NCBI GenBank assembly: GCA_030824965.1
Contig: JAPJQV010000004.1
Coordinates: 1-64,000, forward strand
Direction: 5' to 3'
DNA from: Micavibrio sp.
GTDB lineage: Bacteria > Pseudomonadota > Alphaproteobacteria > Micavibrionales > Micavibrionaceae
Length of the DNA: 64,000 nt
A program made the translations under genes and the position numbers. Below are positions 26,435 to 35,254 of this stretch, piece by piece (position 1 is the stretch's first letter; each line of letters begins with the position of its first letter). Under the pieces are notes generated by a model. That model did not search any database. It was not told the origin of the DNA and worked only from the letters and a program-made list of their open reading frames with translations.

Positions 26435-27796
26435 ATGCCAGAGAAAAAAAATCCTTCTCGCGATAGCGAAAAACAATTCGGCGGCCAGATTAAAAGATAC
26501 GGGAAAGTATCGACGACTGTGGCAGGCCTCGCGGCCCGTATGGCCGGAGAAAAATTCCTCGGTATCAAAATAGAACGCGGTAAACATGCTGAAGATCTAA
26601 TGCAAGCGCTCGGTAATCTGAAAGGCCCCTTGATGAAGGTCGGCCAGATTCTCTCAACCATTCCCGAAGCCCTGCCGCCGGAATACGCACAAGCCATGCA
26701 GCAACTTCAGTCCAATGCGCCACCGATGGGCTGGCCTTTTGTCCGCCGCCGTATGCGCTCGGAATTAGGTCCGGACTGGGAAAGCAAATTCAAAAATTTT
26801 GAGAAAGACGCCGCCGCCGCCGCGAGCCTGGGACAGGTTCATAAAGCTGTTGCAAAAGATGGGAAAAATGTGGCCTGTAAGCTTCAATATCCGGATATGC
26901 AATCCGCCATCCAGGCCGACCTTAATCAACTTAAAATTCTTTTCTCTCTTTATGAAAGCTACGATAAGGCGATAAAGACTTCAAATATTTATGACGAATT
27001 AAAAGCGCGGCTGAATGAAGAACTGGATTACGAGCTAGAAAGCCGCCACCAGAAACTCTACGCCGATATTTTAAAAGACGAGCCAAATGTCCATGTGCCG
27101 CAAGTTATTGACGATCTGTCGACATCGCGTCTTCTGACATCCGAATGGATGGATGGCACGAAGATTTTAGAGTTTAAGGATTCAGATATCGAAATGCGTA
27201 ATACGATCGCTTTAAATATGTTTCGAGCTTGGTACGTACCTTTGTATCACTACGGCATTATCCATGGCGATCCGCATCTTGGTAATTACACTATTCGTAA
27301 GGACTTGAGTATCAATCTGCTTGATTTCGGCTGTATCCGTGTCTTCCGCCCCGATTTCGTCGGCGGCGTAATAGATTTATATAATGCCCTTCTAAATAAC
27401 GATCAAAAACTAGCCGTTCATGCCTATGAAACATGGGGCTTTAAAAATTTGAGCAAAGAACAGATCGATACGCTGACGATTTGGGCAAGGTTCTTATATG
27501 AGCCTCTTATGGACGATAAAACCCGCAAAATTGGCGAAGCGAAAGGTGGTGTCTATGGCAAGGAAACCGCGCAGAAAGTTCACCAGCAGCTTCGTGATGT
27601 CGGCGGTGTGACCGTGCCGCGCGAATTCGTTTTTATGGACCGCGCCGCCCTTGGCCTTGGCTCGGTATTCATTCATTTAAAGGCGGAAGTGAACTGGTAT
27701 CGACTGTTTAATGAAATGATCGAAGGCTTTAATCTTGCTGAACTGCAAAAAAGGCAAACGTCGATATTGAAAAAATTCGATCTAAAGCCGAATTAA
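26435..27796 (+). CDS. ABC1/UbiB (ADCK) family atypical kinase
   Basis: A 453-residue protein kinase-like fold of the ABC1/UbiB/ADCK group, tied to ubiquinone biosynthesis. The KxGQ motif (LMKVGQILSTIPEALPPEY), the Ala-rich nucleotide loop (AAAASLGQVHKA), the invariant ACKLQYP lysine, the ELDYELES motif and the catalytic HGDPHLGNY / DFGC pair are in order. No C-terminal membrane anchors as in UbiB are obvious, so it may be nearer to the soluble COQ8-type forms. Opposite COQ9. Confidence 0.88.
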   Translation: MPEKKNPSRDSEKQFGGQIKRYGKVSTTVAGLAARMAGEKFLGIKIERGKHAEDLMQALGNLKGPLMKVGQILSTIPEALPPEYAQAMQQLQSNAPPMGWPFVRRRMRSELGPDWESKFKNFEKDAAAAASLGQVHKAVAKDGKNVACKLQYPDMQSAIQADLNQLKILFSLYESYDKAIKTSNIYDELKARLNEELDYELESRHQKLYADILKDEPNVHVPQVIDDLSTSRLLTSEWMDGTKILEFKDSDIEMRNTIALNMFRAWYVPLYHYGIIHGDPHLGNYTIRKDLSINLLDFGCIRVFRPDFVGGVIDLYNALLNNDQKLAVHAYETWGFKNLSKEQIDTLTIWARFLYEPLMDDKTRKIGEAKGGVYGKETAQKVHQQLRDVGGVTVPREFVFMDRAALGLGSVFIHLKAEVNWYRLFNEMIEGFNLAELQKRQTSILKKFDLKPN

Positions 27797-27861
27797 AGGT
27801 TGGTTAAGAACATTACCAATATGATGTTCTGACTTGTTAAAATCAAATCTTAAGGAACTAC

Positions 27862-28590
27862 ATGCGTCACGAGAATGGTTTTACTTTAGTCGAGCTATCG
27901 ATAGTCATGATAATCATAGGTCTTTTGATTGGGGGCGTTTTAAAAGGTCAGCAATTGATAGAAAATTCACGTATCAATTCTACCATTTCCCAAGTAAATG
28001 CGTATCGGGCTGCCATCAATACTTTCAGAGATACATATAAAGGCTTGCCCGGCGATATTACGGGAGCCGGGGATACATTGGCCGGATGCAATGCGGGAAA
28101 TTTTTGTCAGGGCGGTAACGGCAATTTGATTATTGGACAAAAAGTCGTTGGCATCGGTGATCCGGTCGGCGGCAGCGGTGCCGAGAATTTACAATTTTGG
28201 AAGCACTTGGCATTAGCAGATTTAATTTCTGGCGTTGCGCCAGGCGCAAATCCCTCTTCGCCTAATTGGGGTTTGACTAATCCGGAAGCTAAACTAGGCG
28301 GCGGATTTCAGGTTCTCTATAATGATCAGCCGAATTTTATATTCGGTCATTGGCTTAAGCTAAGACAAAATCCTGTAGGCTACGATAACTCGCGTCTAGG
28401 TGAACACCCCACCAATCCCAGAATGGCACTCATATTGGATAATAGGATGGATGATGGCATTCCGGGTTCAGGAAGCGTTCAGTCTCATGATGTTGGTCCC
28501 GGCGCCGCCTCAGGCTGCGAAGGTCAATCTTACAATACGTCTTTCACATCTAACAATTGCATTATGCTTTTTGATTTCGATGATAAGTGA
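27862..28590 (+). CDS. Pseudopilin-like protein 1 (type II secretion/type IV pilus family)
   Basis: A 242-residue protein with a prepilin peptidase site and a hydrophobic helix: RHENG|FTLVELSIVMIIIGLLIGG. Cleavage after Gly leaves the mature Phe and the Glu at +5. The rest is a globular domain with LPGDITGAG and paired cysteines (AGCNAGNFCQ). Two close paralogues follow at 30681 and 31612. No secretion or pilus assembly gene lies nearby, so assembly machinery is elsewhere. Confidence 0.85.
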   Translation: MRHENGFTLVELSIVMIIIGLLIGGVLKGQQLIENSRINSTISQVNAYRAAINTFRDTYKGLPGDITGAGDTLAGCNAGNFCQGGNGNLIIGQKVVGIGDPVGGSGAENLQFWKHLALADLISGVAPGANPSSPNWGLTNPEAKLGGGFQVLYNDQPNFIFGHWLKLRQNPVGYDNSRLGEHPTNPRMALILDNRMDDGIPGSGSVQSHDVGPGAASGCEGQSYNTSFTSNNCIMLFDFDDK

Positions 28591-28606
28591 AGCTTTGTAT
28601 TCGTGA

Positions 28607-29659
28607 TTAATATCTAATCCCTAAATTAGCGACGCCGAAGATCGTATCATCATCCTGCCCATCAAATTCTTTTGAGCGCCAGACGATAGAATAACTCAAG
28701 CGCACGCGACCGATTGTGGTCGCAATTCCTGCATTGGCATCACCGACGATATATTTTTTATCGACAGATTGACTATCCGTGAAGGTATTGCCATCGAGAA
28801 AAATATTGCGCCCAACCGCACGTCCTTCGACTCCAGCAAAAATGGTCCAGTCAAGACCGTCTTCCGGAAGACTGAAAAATCCACTTCCCGGCATCGCAGG
28901 GCGCACGCGCACTGGCATTCCCTGCCATTCCGATCCTTTTGGCGTAATTTGCACTGTAAACCCGCCATTACCATAGGTATAAACGTTACCTAGCGTGGCT
29001 CCCGCATAAGGCCCGGCGGAAACGGATAATCCATCGACATCAGTTTCCCACATTTTCGGCCATCTGCGCTGCGCAGATAAAATCAATCCCGGTTCATTCT
29101 TCAATTGATGGGACCAACCCTTTGGCGTTGGAGAATCAGATACATGTTCATGAATAAATTTTTGCGTTTGTTCGCCTAGTGCTGCAGGCCCCACCATACC
29201 GAGCGTCATTTCAACTTCATCGATATGATCATCACTGACCGTGGTCAAGCCTGCCGACCCGTATAAGAACGCCGCCCACGGACGGTCACCTTCTTGCCGC
29301 TCTGCAATTTTGATATTTGATGGGGTATATAAATTTTGCCCCACCGAATAAGTAATACCGGTTTCGTCGTTTAGATCGACGAGCGGGATAAAATCGGCAA
29401 TCTGATATAATGTATCCGGTACTTCAGCATTTAAATCCAAAAGAGAAGCCCGCACACCGTTGGTATAATACTGGTCTTCCCCGCCCCCTATCATGTCGTT
29501 CTCGTAATTGAGCGTAATGATTTTACTGTCGGTGATATTTTGCCGCTTGATCTCTGCCGGCACCTGATCGATAAGAGGCGCCCTGGGTTCTTCAGCCTTG
29601 CTGATAACCGGTGACATAACAAAAGCCGTCATGGAGGCGTAGAGTAAAAACTTCTTCAT
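28607..29659 (-). CDS. Lipid A deacylase LpxR family protein
   Basis: A 350-residue outer-membrane beta-barrel type protein: signal peptide (MKKFLLYASMTAFVMSPVISKA) followed by the LpxR signature NYENDMIGGGEDQYYTNG, where Asn-Asp and Thr are catalytic in Salmonella LpxR. A conserved WSHQLKNEPG carries the expected His. It would remove the 3'-acyloxyacyl chain of lipid A. Ribosome site AAGG upstream. It sits between two pseudopilins, convergent with the first. Confidence 0.85.
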   Translation of the reverse strand: MKKFLLYASMTAFVMSPVISKAEEPRAPLIDQVPAEIKRQNITDSKIITLNYENDMIGGGEDQYYTNGVRASLLDLNAEVPDTLYQIADFIPLVDLNDETGITYSVGQNLYTPSNIKIAERQEGDRPWAAFLYGSAGLTTVSDDHIDEVEMTLGMVGPAALGEQTQKFIHEHVSDSPTPKGWSHQLKNEPGLILSAQRRWPKMWETDVDGLSVSAGPYAGATLGNVYTYGNGGFTVQITPKGSEWQGMPVRVRPAMPGSGFFSLPEDGLDWTIFAGVEGRAVGRNIFLDGNTFTDSQSVDKKYIVGDANAGIATTIGRVRLSYSIVWRSKEFDGQDDDTIFGVANLGIRY

Positions 29660-29730
29660 AAGAAATGCCTTAAAAATAAATTGCCGTTATATAATGGCTT
29701 AAATACGCATTTTTACAATATAGGTTCCAT

Positions 29731-29760
29731 AAAAAAACCCGACCTAAAGGCCGGGTTTTA
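29731..29760 (-). terminator. Intrinsic terminator of the glycine-zipper gene
   Basis: On the minus strand the stem CCCGGCC-ttta-GGTCGGG is followed by a T run, 15 bp after the stop codon. Confidence 0.85.
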
Positions 29761-29775
29761 GAAAATGTATTTGGC

Positions 29776-30270
29776 TTAAGCTGCAATTCGGTCTGCACTA
29801 TTCTGGCTGAAGATTTCACGCGCTTCCTGTTCTTCTTCTTTGGTGGCCGTTTGGACGCTGACGAGGAAGTTGCCACGCTCGATCTCTTTCGCATAGAGCT
29901 TGGCTTCATGCTCTGGAATACCCGCACCGATCAAACCGCCGACAAGACCGCCTGCTAAAGCTCCGGCCCCGAGGCCTGCCAACGAGGAAACAAGAGCGCC
30001 TGTTACGATCAGATTGAGACCTGGGATAGCAATCGCACCAGCTGCCATCAAAATACCGGCGATTGCACCGGCAAGTCCGCCGATACCTGCGCCCGCTGCT
30101 GCGCCTTCATCAGCTTTTGTGCTTTCCTTAATTTCCTGAACATAGCTATCACGGGTTTGTTCTGACATAACGAAACTAACGTCATCTTTGTCGAAACCTG
30201 CATTATCCAGCTGATGCAATGCTTTAGTCGCATCTTTATGACTTTTGAATATGGCTGAAACTGTGGTCAT
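29776..30270 (-). CDS. Glycine-zipper membrane protein (DUF1269-like)
   Basis: A 164-residue protein with an N-terminal alpha/beta domain (VSAIFKSHKDATKALHQLDNAGFDKDDVSFV), as in general stress protein 17M-like families. A long glycine-zipper region follows (AGAGIGGLAGAIAG, GLGAGALAGGLVGGLIGAG) that forms membrane-interacting helices, then a C-terminal cap. A strong AAGGAGAT precedes the ATG. Likely an envelope stress protein. Confidence 0.75.
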   Translation of the reverse strand: MTTVSAIFKSHKDATKALHQLDNAGFDKDDVSFVMSEQTRDSYVQEIKESTKADEGAAAGAGIGGLAGAIAGILMAAGAIAIPGLNLIVTGALVSSLAGLGAGALAGGLVGGLIGAGIPEHEAKLYAKEIERGNFLVSVQTATKEEEQEAREIFSQNSADRIAA

Positions 30271-30373
30271 GACTATCTCCTTTAATAAAAATCTTTTTTT
30301 ACCAACGATCTTGGCCCGTTATGGTTCCGCGCCATATTCCTCCCGTAAAGAGACAATAATAGAAACGAATGAA

Positions 30374-30610
30374 ATGTATCGAGGTCGTCTGATCGATCAT
30401 ATTCAGCTTATTGTAAACGATCTCGATTTCAGTCGGCAATTTTACGAAGCGGTCTTGCTGCAGGCGGAAGGGATAATGGCGCACCGGAGAAAGACTTTAG
30501 CATCCGAATTATTATGCCGCTTTTTTGCTTGATCCGATGGTAATAACATCGAAGCGGTCTATCATGGCAAAGCACAAAGAAGCGCGGCTTCCGTGAAAGT
30601 GAATTTCTGA
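30374..30610 (+). pseudogene. Decayed VOC (glyoxalase/bleomycin-resistance superfamily) gene
   Basis: The N-terminus at 30374 reads MYRGRLIDHIQLIVNDLD..RQFYEAVL, a typical VOC opening. About 70 central codons are gone; the sequence resumes as GGRDNGAPE (30463-30489, another frame), then HPNYYAAFLLDP (from 30501, a third frame) and, after one missing base near 30536, DGNNIEAVYHG and a terminal stop at 30608. A normal VOC protein is 120-140 residues; only the two ends remain. Not functional. Confidence 0.8.
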
Positions 30611-30680
30611 TCCTGCTTTCCAAGATCCGTTGGAACAGTTAGAATATGAATCTACAAGATCGATGGGGATTACAGGAATA

Positions 30681-31415
30681 ATGACCAGAAATAAAGGCTT
30701 TACGCTCGTCGAGCTTTCAATCGTGATGATCATTATCGGCCTTTTGATTGGCGGAATCTTAAAAGGCCAGCAATTGATCGAAAACGCCAAGATCAATGCA
30801 ACGATCAGCCAAATCACATCCTACAAGACTGCGGTGAACACATTTAGAGACAGCTACGGCGGCCTGCCAGGTGATATATCTAGCGCCAGCACTCTCGTAC
30901 CCGGTTGCAACGCTACTAGCTTTTGCACGGATGGAAATGGCAATCTCAAAGTCGGCGCCAGCGTCACAGGCGGAATTGGCTCTGACCCAGGCGGTTCGGA
31001 AAATATGCAATTTTGGAAACAATTGGCAATAGCCGATCTTGTCTCTGGCGTTGCTGCCAACGCAAATCCGGCAACGCCTGATTGGGGCACTACTTTTCCT
31101 GCGAATAAATTTTCCGGCGGTTTCCAAATTATGTTCTTCGACAGGCCTGATACAATTTTCTACGGTCACTTGCTCAAAATGCGCCAGAACGTATTGGGCG
31201 CAGATGCCGGCGTATTAGGGACGCACCCAATTAACCCGCGCATCGCCAGTATAATCGACACTAGGATGGATGATAATAACCCTTCTTCAGGAAGCGTGTT
31301 GTCTCACGATGTGGGACCCGGCTCCGCATCCGGCTGTGAAGTGCCTCTTCCCTATGATACTGCCAATGAAAGCGGAAACTGCATCATGATGTTTCGCATG
31401 GATTTCAATAAATAA
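30681..31415 (+). CDS. Pseudopilin-like protein 2
   Basis: Second paralogue, 244 residues from the ATG at 30681. The RNKG|FTLVELSIVMIIIGLLIGGILKGQQLIENAKINATISQ prepilin head is nearly identical in protein to its neighbours and similar at the DNA level. The C-terminal half diverges (CNATSFCTDGNGNL, then ...RMDFNK end), with the same Cys pair as in the first copy. Probably a minor pilin or pseudopilin. Confidence 0.85.
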   Translation: MTRNKGFTLVELSIVMIIIGLLIGGILKGQQLIENAKINATISQITSYKTAVNTFRDSYGGLPGDISSASTLVPGCNATSFCTDGNGNLKVGASVTGGIGSDPGGSENMQFWKQLAIADLVSGVAANANPATPDWGTTFPANKFSGGFQIMFFDRPDTIFYGHLLKMRQNVLGADAGVLGTHPINPRIASIIDTRMDDNNPSSGSVLSHDVGPGSASGCEVPLPYDTANESGNCIMMFRMDFNK

Positions 31416-31441
31416 TTGACCAAGTAAGCAATTGTTTTAAT

Positions 31442-31517
31442 TGGCGCGCCCGGGAGGATTCGAACCTCCGGCCTCTTCCTCCGGAGGGAAGCGCTCTATC
31501 CCCTGAGCTACGGGCGC
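31442..31517 (-). tRNA. tRNA-Arg (CCG)
   Basis: A 76-nt cloverleaf on the minus strand. Acceptor arm GCGCCCG pairs with CGGGCGC, the D arm has GCTC...GAGC, the anticodon arm CTTCC-ctccgga-GGAAG gives anticodon CCG, and the T arm GGAGG-ttcgaat-CCTCC is complete. Discriminator G and CCA are encoded. It sits between two pseudopilin genes. No integrase is nearby. Confidence 0.97.
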
Positions 31518-31611
31518 GTGACGGATCATGCCTTTTAACGCATAAGCTCTTGGTTTTAAAGTATTAAAAAATCAAAGTTAATGTATAATAGTATGATTAT
31601 TCGGGGACTTT

Positions 31612-32364
31612 ATGTTTATCAAAAATCAGCGCGGCTTTACCCTTGTCGAACTTTCGATTGTAATGATCATTATCGGCCTTTTGATCGGTGGCGTCCTTAA
31701 AGGTCAGCAATTAATCGAAAATTCGAAAATCAACGCGACACTGAGCCAGATAAAGGCTTATGAAACGGCGACCAATACGTTTCGTGATTCTTATGGCAGC
31801 CTGCCCGGTGACATTGTCAGCGCAACTACACTGATTCCCAATTGCAACGCAGGCAGCTTCTGCCAAGGCGGTAACGGAAATCTGAGAATAGGTGCTGTTA
31901 TCAATTATTATGAAGATCCATCAGGCAATAATGAAAATACCCAATTCTGGAAGCACCTGGCCTTGGCGGATTTAATCGGCGGAATTTCTGCGAATTCCAA
32001 CCCTGCCGCGCCTGAATGGGGTAAGACCAATCCCATAGCCCCTCTATTAGGAGGGTTTTTAGTTGAATATGTTGTCGCACCTGGCGATGCCTGGGCAGGT
32101 ATGGGTGCAGGTAGCGAAAAAAACTGGTTTAAGATGCGCTATAATCTTACGGGGAACGATGGCGGTGCAGCTGGGCATCCTATCACACCTCGTATTGCTA
32201 AAATCATGGATACCCGCATCGACGACGGCATGCCGGGCTTTGGGATCGTTCAGGCTCACGATATAGGCCCTACAAACGATGCTGGATGCGAAGGACCAAC
32301 TCCTTATAACGAAAGCTTCACGTCCGGAAACTGCATCATGTTTTTTCTTTTGCAGACAAAATAG
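31612..32364 (+). CDS. Pseudopilin-like protein 3
   Basis: Third paralogue, 250 residues, with NQRG|FTLVELSIVMIIIGLLIGGVLKGQQLIENSKINATLSQ. The globular domain carries the same CNAGSFCQGGNGN segment as copy 1, and ends ...NCIMFFLLQTK. GGGGA precedes the ATG. The three copies form a small family with strong head conservation and divergent tails. Confidence 0.85.
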   Translation: MFIKNQRGFTLVELSIVMIIIGLLIGGVLKGQQLIENSKINATLSQIKAYETATNTFRDSYGSLPGDIVSATTLIPNCNAGSFCQGGNGNLRIGAVINYYEDPSGNNENTQFWKHLALADLIGGISANSNPAAPEWGKTNPIAPLLGGFLVEYVVAPGDAWAGMGAGSEKNWFKMRYNLTGNDGGAAGHPITPRIAKIMDTRIDDGMPGFGIVQAHDIGPTNDAGCEGPTPYNESFTSGNCIMFFLLQTK

Positions 32365-32421
32365 ATGTATCTTTCTCATATTTTCTGCGAATAGAAATAA
32401 ATTAATCAAAGGAAATTCTAC

Positions 32422-32775
32422 ATGAAAAATATGACTCTGGCTTTCTTGGCTGCAATGGCACTTTCTGCGCCAGTCATGGCCGATGACCATGCGACTATGG
32501 ATCATTCGAGAATGCAGCATGAATTGGCCCCGAACGATTTATATGCCCCATCACGCGATGCGATGCATAAGGATATGAACGTTGAACCGACCGGTAATGC
32601 TGATAAAGATTTCGTTCTTAATATGATCCCGCATCATGAAGGCGCGGTGGCCATGGCGAAAGTTCAGCTTGAACACGGCAAAGACCCCGAGCTTCGCAAA
32701 CTCGCCGAAGACATTATCAAAGCGCAGGATAAAGAAATCGCTTTTATGAAAGCGTGGCTCGATAAGAACAAATAA
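32422..32775 (+). CDS. DUF305 secreted four-helix protein
   Basis: A 117-residue periplasmic protein with a signal peptide (MKNMTLAFLAAMALSAPVMA). The DUF305 ferritin-like core is seen in NMIPHHEGAVAMAKVQLEHGKDPELRKLAEDIIKAQDKEI. The N-terminal DDHATMDHSRMQHE part is rich in Met/His, which is usual for copper-associated members. AAAGGA eight bases upstream of the ATG. Ends 5 bp before a terminator. Confidence 0.88.
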   Translation: MKNMTLAFLAAMALSAPVMADDHATMDHSRMQHELAPNDLYAPSRDAMHKDMNVEPTGNADKDFVLNMIPHHEGAVAMAKVQLEHGKDPELRKLAEDIIKAQDKEIAFMKAWLDKNK

Positions 32776-32779
32776 TAAA

Positions 32780-32812
32780 AAAACCCCGCCATCATAGCGG
32801 GGGTTTTCTTTA
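32780..32812. terminator. Intrinsic terminator between convergent genes
   Basis: AAAACCCCGC / GCGGGGGTTTT stem (32780-32789, 32797-32807) with T tract. It lies after DUF305 and overlaps the start of the last codons of the convergent CBS gene. Confidence 0.85.
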
Positions 32813-33247
32813 AGCGGCGCGTTTCTGGCCGATATCTTCGGTAATATTCTGCGTCGCCTCTCCGGCTTTTCTTTCCGAGCTTTGCGAAATATCACCAAGG
32901 GAGATGATGCCAACCAATCGCTTGTTTCTGTTAACCACGGGCATCCTGCGCACTTGCATCTCGCCCATGTTCTTTGCGACAGACTCGATAGACTGGTCGT
33001 CATAACAATAAAGTGTTTTATTCGTCATCGCGTTTACAACGACTTCTGTTTCAGGGTCGCAACCTTCGGCAATACATCGAATGACAATATCCCGGTCTGT
33101 AACCATGCCGACCATCTGGTCACTCTCGACAACCGGGAGAAAGCCGATATCTAAATCACGCATGATTTCAGCGGCTTTTCTTAAGGTTGTTTCTTTCGGT
33201 ATGAATTGACAATCCGTAGACATGCAATCTTTGACGTTCATGGTCAT
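32810..33247 (-). CDS. CBS-domain pair protein
   Basis: 145 residues made up almost wholly of two CBS domains (about 7-58 and 72-122), recognised from ...MRDLDIGFLPVVESDQMVGMVTDRDIVIR and MQVRRMPVVNRNKRLVGIISLGDIS. Such Bateman modules bind adenosyl nucleotides and usually regulate another protein. Standalone CBS pairs of this kind are common in Proteobacteria. AAAGGAATGACC precedes the ATG. Confidence 0.9.
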   Translation of the reverse strand: MTMNVKDCMSTDCQFIPKETTLRKAAEIMRDLDIGFLPVVESDQMVGMVTDRDIVIRCIAEGCDPETEVVVNAMTNKTLYCYDDQSIESVAKNMGEMQVRRMPVVNRNKRLVGIISLGDISQSSERKAGEATQNITEDIGQKRAA

Positions 33248-33318
33248 TCCTTTCTGGCTTATGTTTTAGGTGTGCTTCTCCAATCCCGTTTCAGCCGGAA
33301 GGTTCCGATAAATCTAGG

Positions 33319-34170
33319 CTAATCCTTTGCGTATAATTCCGGTCTGCGGTCACGGAAAAATCCCCATGCCGCACGGTATTTATCCAGTTCATCCAGATCG
33401 AATGTATGCACAAGGACACCTTCTTCATTGCTCTTGAATTCTTTCACCAGCGTTCCCTGCTGATCGGCTATAAAAGACCGTCCATAGAATGTCTGCGGTG
33501 CGCCACATCCCTCTTCCAGCCCAATGCGGTTCGACGCAATCACCGGGATAGCATTCGATACCGCATGGCCCTGCATGGCCCGTTGCCATGGCAAAGCAGA
33601 GTCAATTGTCGCGTCATGCGGCTCAGATCCAATAGCTGTCGGATACATCAATATATCCGCGCCTTGCAATGTCATCGCGCGTGCCGCTTCCGGATACCAT
33701 TGGTCCCAGCAAATCCCGACACCGATTTTACCGAATTTCGTATTCCATACTTTGAATCCTGTGTCGCCGGGACGGAAATAATATTTTTCCTGATAACCGG
33801 GACCGTCCGGAATATGGCTCTTGCGATAGATGCCAAGCGCTTCACCGTCCGCATCAACCATAACAATTGAATTAAAATATTTCGGTCCGTCTTTCTCGTA
33901 AATCGACACCGGAATTGCGACATTGAGTTCCTTCGCAATCGGTTGCAACGCCTTGACGCATGGATGCTCATACGCCGGATAGGCTTCCTGAAACCAATGC
34001 TCTTCCTGTGTTGTGCAAAAATAGATATTCTGGAACAGCTCGGACGGCAAAATTACTTGTGCGCCCTGCTTTGCTGCCTCGCGGATAAAACCAATAGTCT
34101 TGTCGATATTAGCCTGCATATCGCGTCCGTATGACGTCTGGATGGCGGCAACTGTTATGGTTCTGCTCAT
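33319..34170 (-). CDS. aguB: N-carbamoylputrescine amidase
   Basis: Hydrolyses N-carbamoylputrescine to putrescine, ammonia and CO2. A nitrilase-fold enzyme with the catalytic Glu (LPSELFQN), Lys (YRKSHIP) and Cys (GICWDQWYPE). The YFRPGDTGFKVW part matches AguB/plant-type amidases. The start at 34170 makes an ATGA overlap with aguA, so the two steps from agmatine are translationally coupled. 283 residues. Confidence 0.96.
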   Translation of the reverse strand: MSRTITVAAIQTSYGRDMQANIDKTIGFIREAAKQGAQVILPSELFQNIYFCTTQEEHWFQEAYPAYEHPCVKALQPIAKELNVAIPVSIYEKDGPKYFNSIVMVDADGEALGIYRKSHIPDGPGYQEKYYFRPGDTGFKVWNTKFGKIGVGICWDQWYPEAARAMTLQGADILMYPTAIGSEPHDATIDSALPWQRAMQGHAVSNAIPVIASNRIGLEEGCGAPQTFYGRSFIADQQGTLVKEFKSNEEGVLVHTFDLDELDKYRAAWGFFRDRRPELYAKD

Positions 34171-35162
34171 GCTGGCTCCTCCAAAGGCTCCTGTTGGGTA
34201 ATGCAATGAAAAGATCCGCCGCCGGTTAAAATAGCGCCGGAGGGCAAACCGACGACCGTATGTCCGTCAAAATGCGATTGCAGTATTTGAACCGCTTCCG
34301 CTCCTGACTCTGCGCCATAAGTCGGCATGACGATATGCTTATTGCCGATGATGAAATTAACATGACTGGCAGGCAAGACCTCGCCATCGAGCGTAATTTT
34401 TCCCGGTGACGGAATTTGCACGATCTCCAATTTGCGCCCGCGCGCATCGGTGGCGTTTGATAGCGTTTCATAAATCCGTGCATATATTTCCGCGTTCGGA
34501 TCGTCCTCGCCATACGGCTTCATGCAAACGACCTTACCAGGCGCGATAAATTTTACGATATTATCGATATGACCATCTGTGTGATCGTTGACTAATCCCT
34601 CATCGATCCAGATGACTTTTTCCGCGCCGAACGCTTTGCAAAGCTCTTTTTCGGCGATTTCCTTCGTCCAGCCCGGATTGCGGTTCGGATTTAAAACGCA
34701 TTGCGCCGTGGTAAGCAACGTCCCCTGCCCGTCCTGATCGACAGACCCTCCTTCCAGCACGAAATCGAACCGCGCCACCGGCTTTCCTGATAAGGCTGCA
34801 ATCGTATCGCCGACCGTGTCGTCATGCTCATAAATATACTTGCCGCCCCAGCCATTGGTTTTAAAGCGAAGCGCGATATCGTCATTGGTGAAAATCGGCG
34901 CGACATCGCGCATCCATGTATCGCCGTAATCGACACGGATCAATTCGATATTCGGATGAGACAATAATAATTCTTCAGCACGTTTTTCCGTTGCCTCGTC
35001 ACGGACCAGGACTTTGACAAGATCGCCTTCCGCTAAGACCTGTATCATAGCGGCGACTTCTATTTGCGCCTCGGAAAGATAATCAAACCACGCCTCCGGA
35101 TTTGCCGGAAACGCCGTCCAGATCGCCTTGTGCTTTGCCAATTCGGCAGGAACCATACCCAT
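34167..35162 (-). CDS. aguA: Agmatine deiminase
   Basis: Converts agmatine to N-carbamoylputrescine. About 331 residues with the guanidine-modifying enzyme motifs: MVPAELAKHKAIWTAFP opening, YGDTWMRDVAPIF, the NDHTDGHIDNIVKF His-containing segment, and the catalytic Cys in GGGSFHCITQQEP at the C-terminus. The upstream GTG at 35177 or the ATG at 35156 are also possible starts. Coupled to aguB by 4 bp. Part of the polyamine region. Confidence 0.96.
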   Translation of the reverse strand: MGMVPAELAKHKAIWTAFPANPEAWFDYLSEAQIEVAAMIQVLAEGDLVKVLVRDEATEKRAEELLLSHPNIELIRVDYGDTWMRDVAPIFTNDDIALRFKTNGWGGKYIYEHDDTVGDTIAALSGKPVARFDFVLEGGSVDQDGQGTLLTTAQCVLNPNRNPGWTKEIAEKELCKAFGAEKVIWIDEGLVNDHTDGHIDNIVKFIAPGKVVCMKPYGEDDPNAEIYARIYETLSNATDARGRKLEIVQIPSPGKITLDGEVLPASHVNFIIGNKHIVMPTYGAESGAEAVQILQSHFDGHTVVGLPSGAILTGGGSFHCITQQEPLEEPA

Positions 35163-35254
35163 ATTTATTAACCGCACTCTTTCTTTTTCATGTTATAAAC
35201 ATATAAACCATAAGAATTATTTTGCCATGATTCAATTTCACGAAATTACAGGAA

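Noticed and set aside
31442..31517. tRNA-Arg as an attachment site of an integrated element
   Set aside because: No integrase and no duplicated tRNA 3' end in the window.
27862..32364. Repeated pseudopilin heads as a mobile element or CRISPR-like repeat
   Set aside because: The similarity is confined to coding heads, with no terminal repeats, spacers or transposase.
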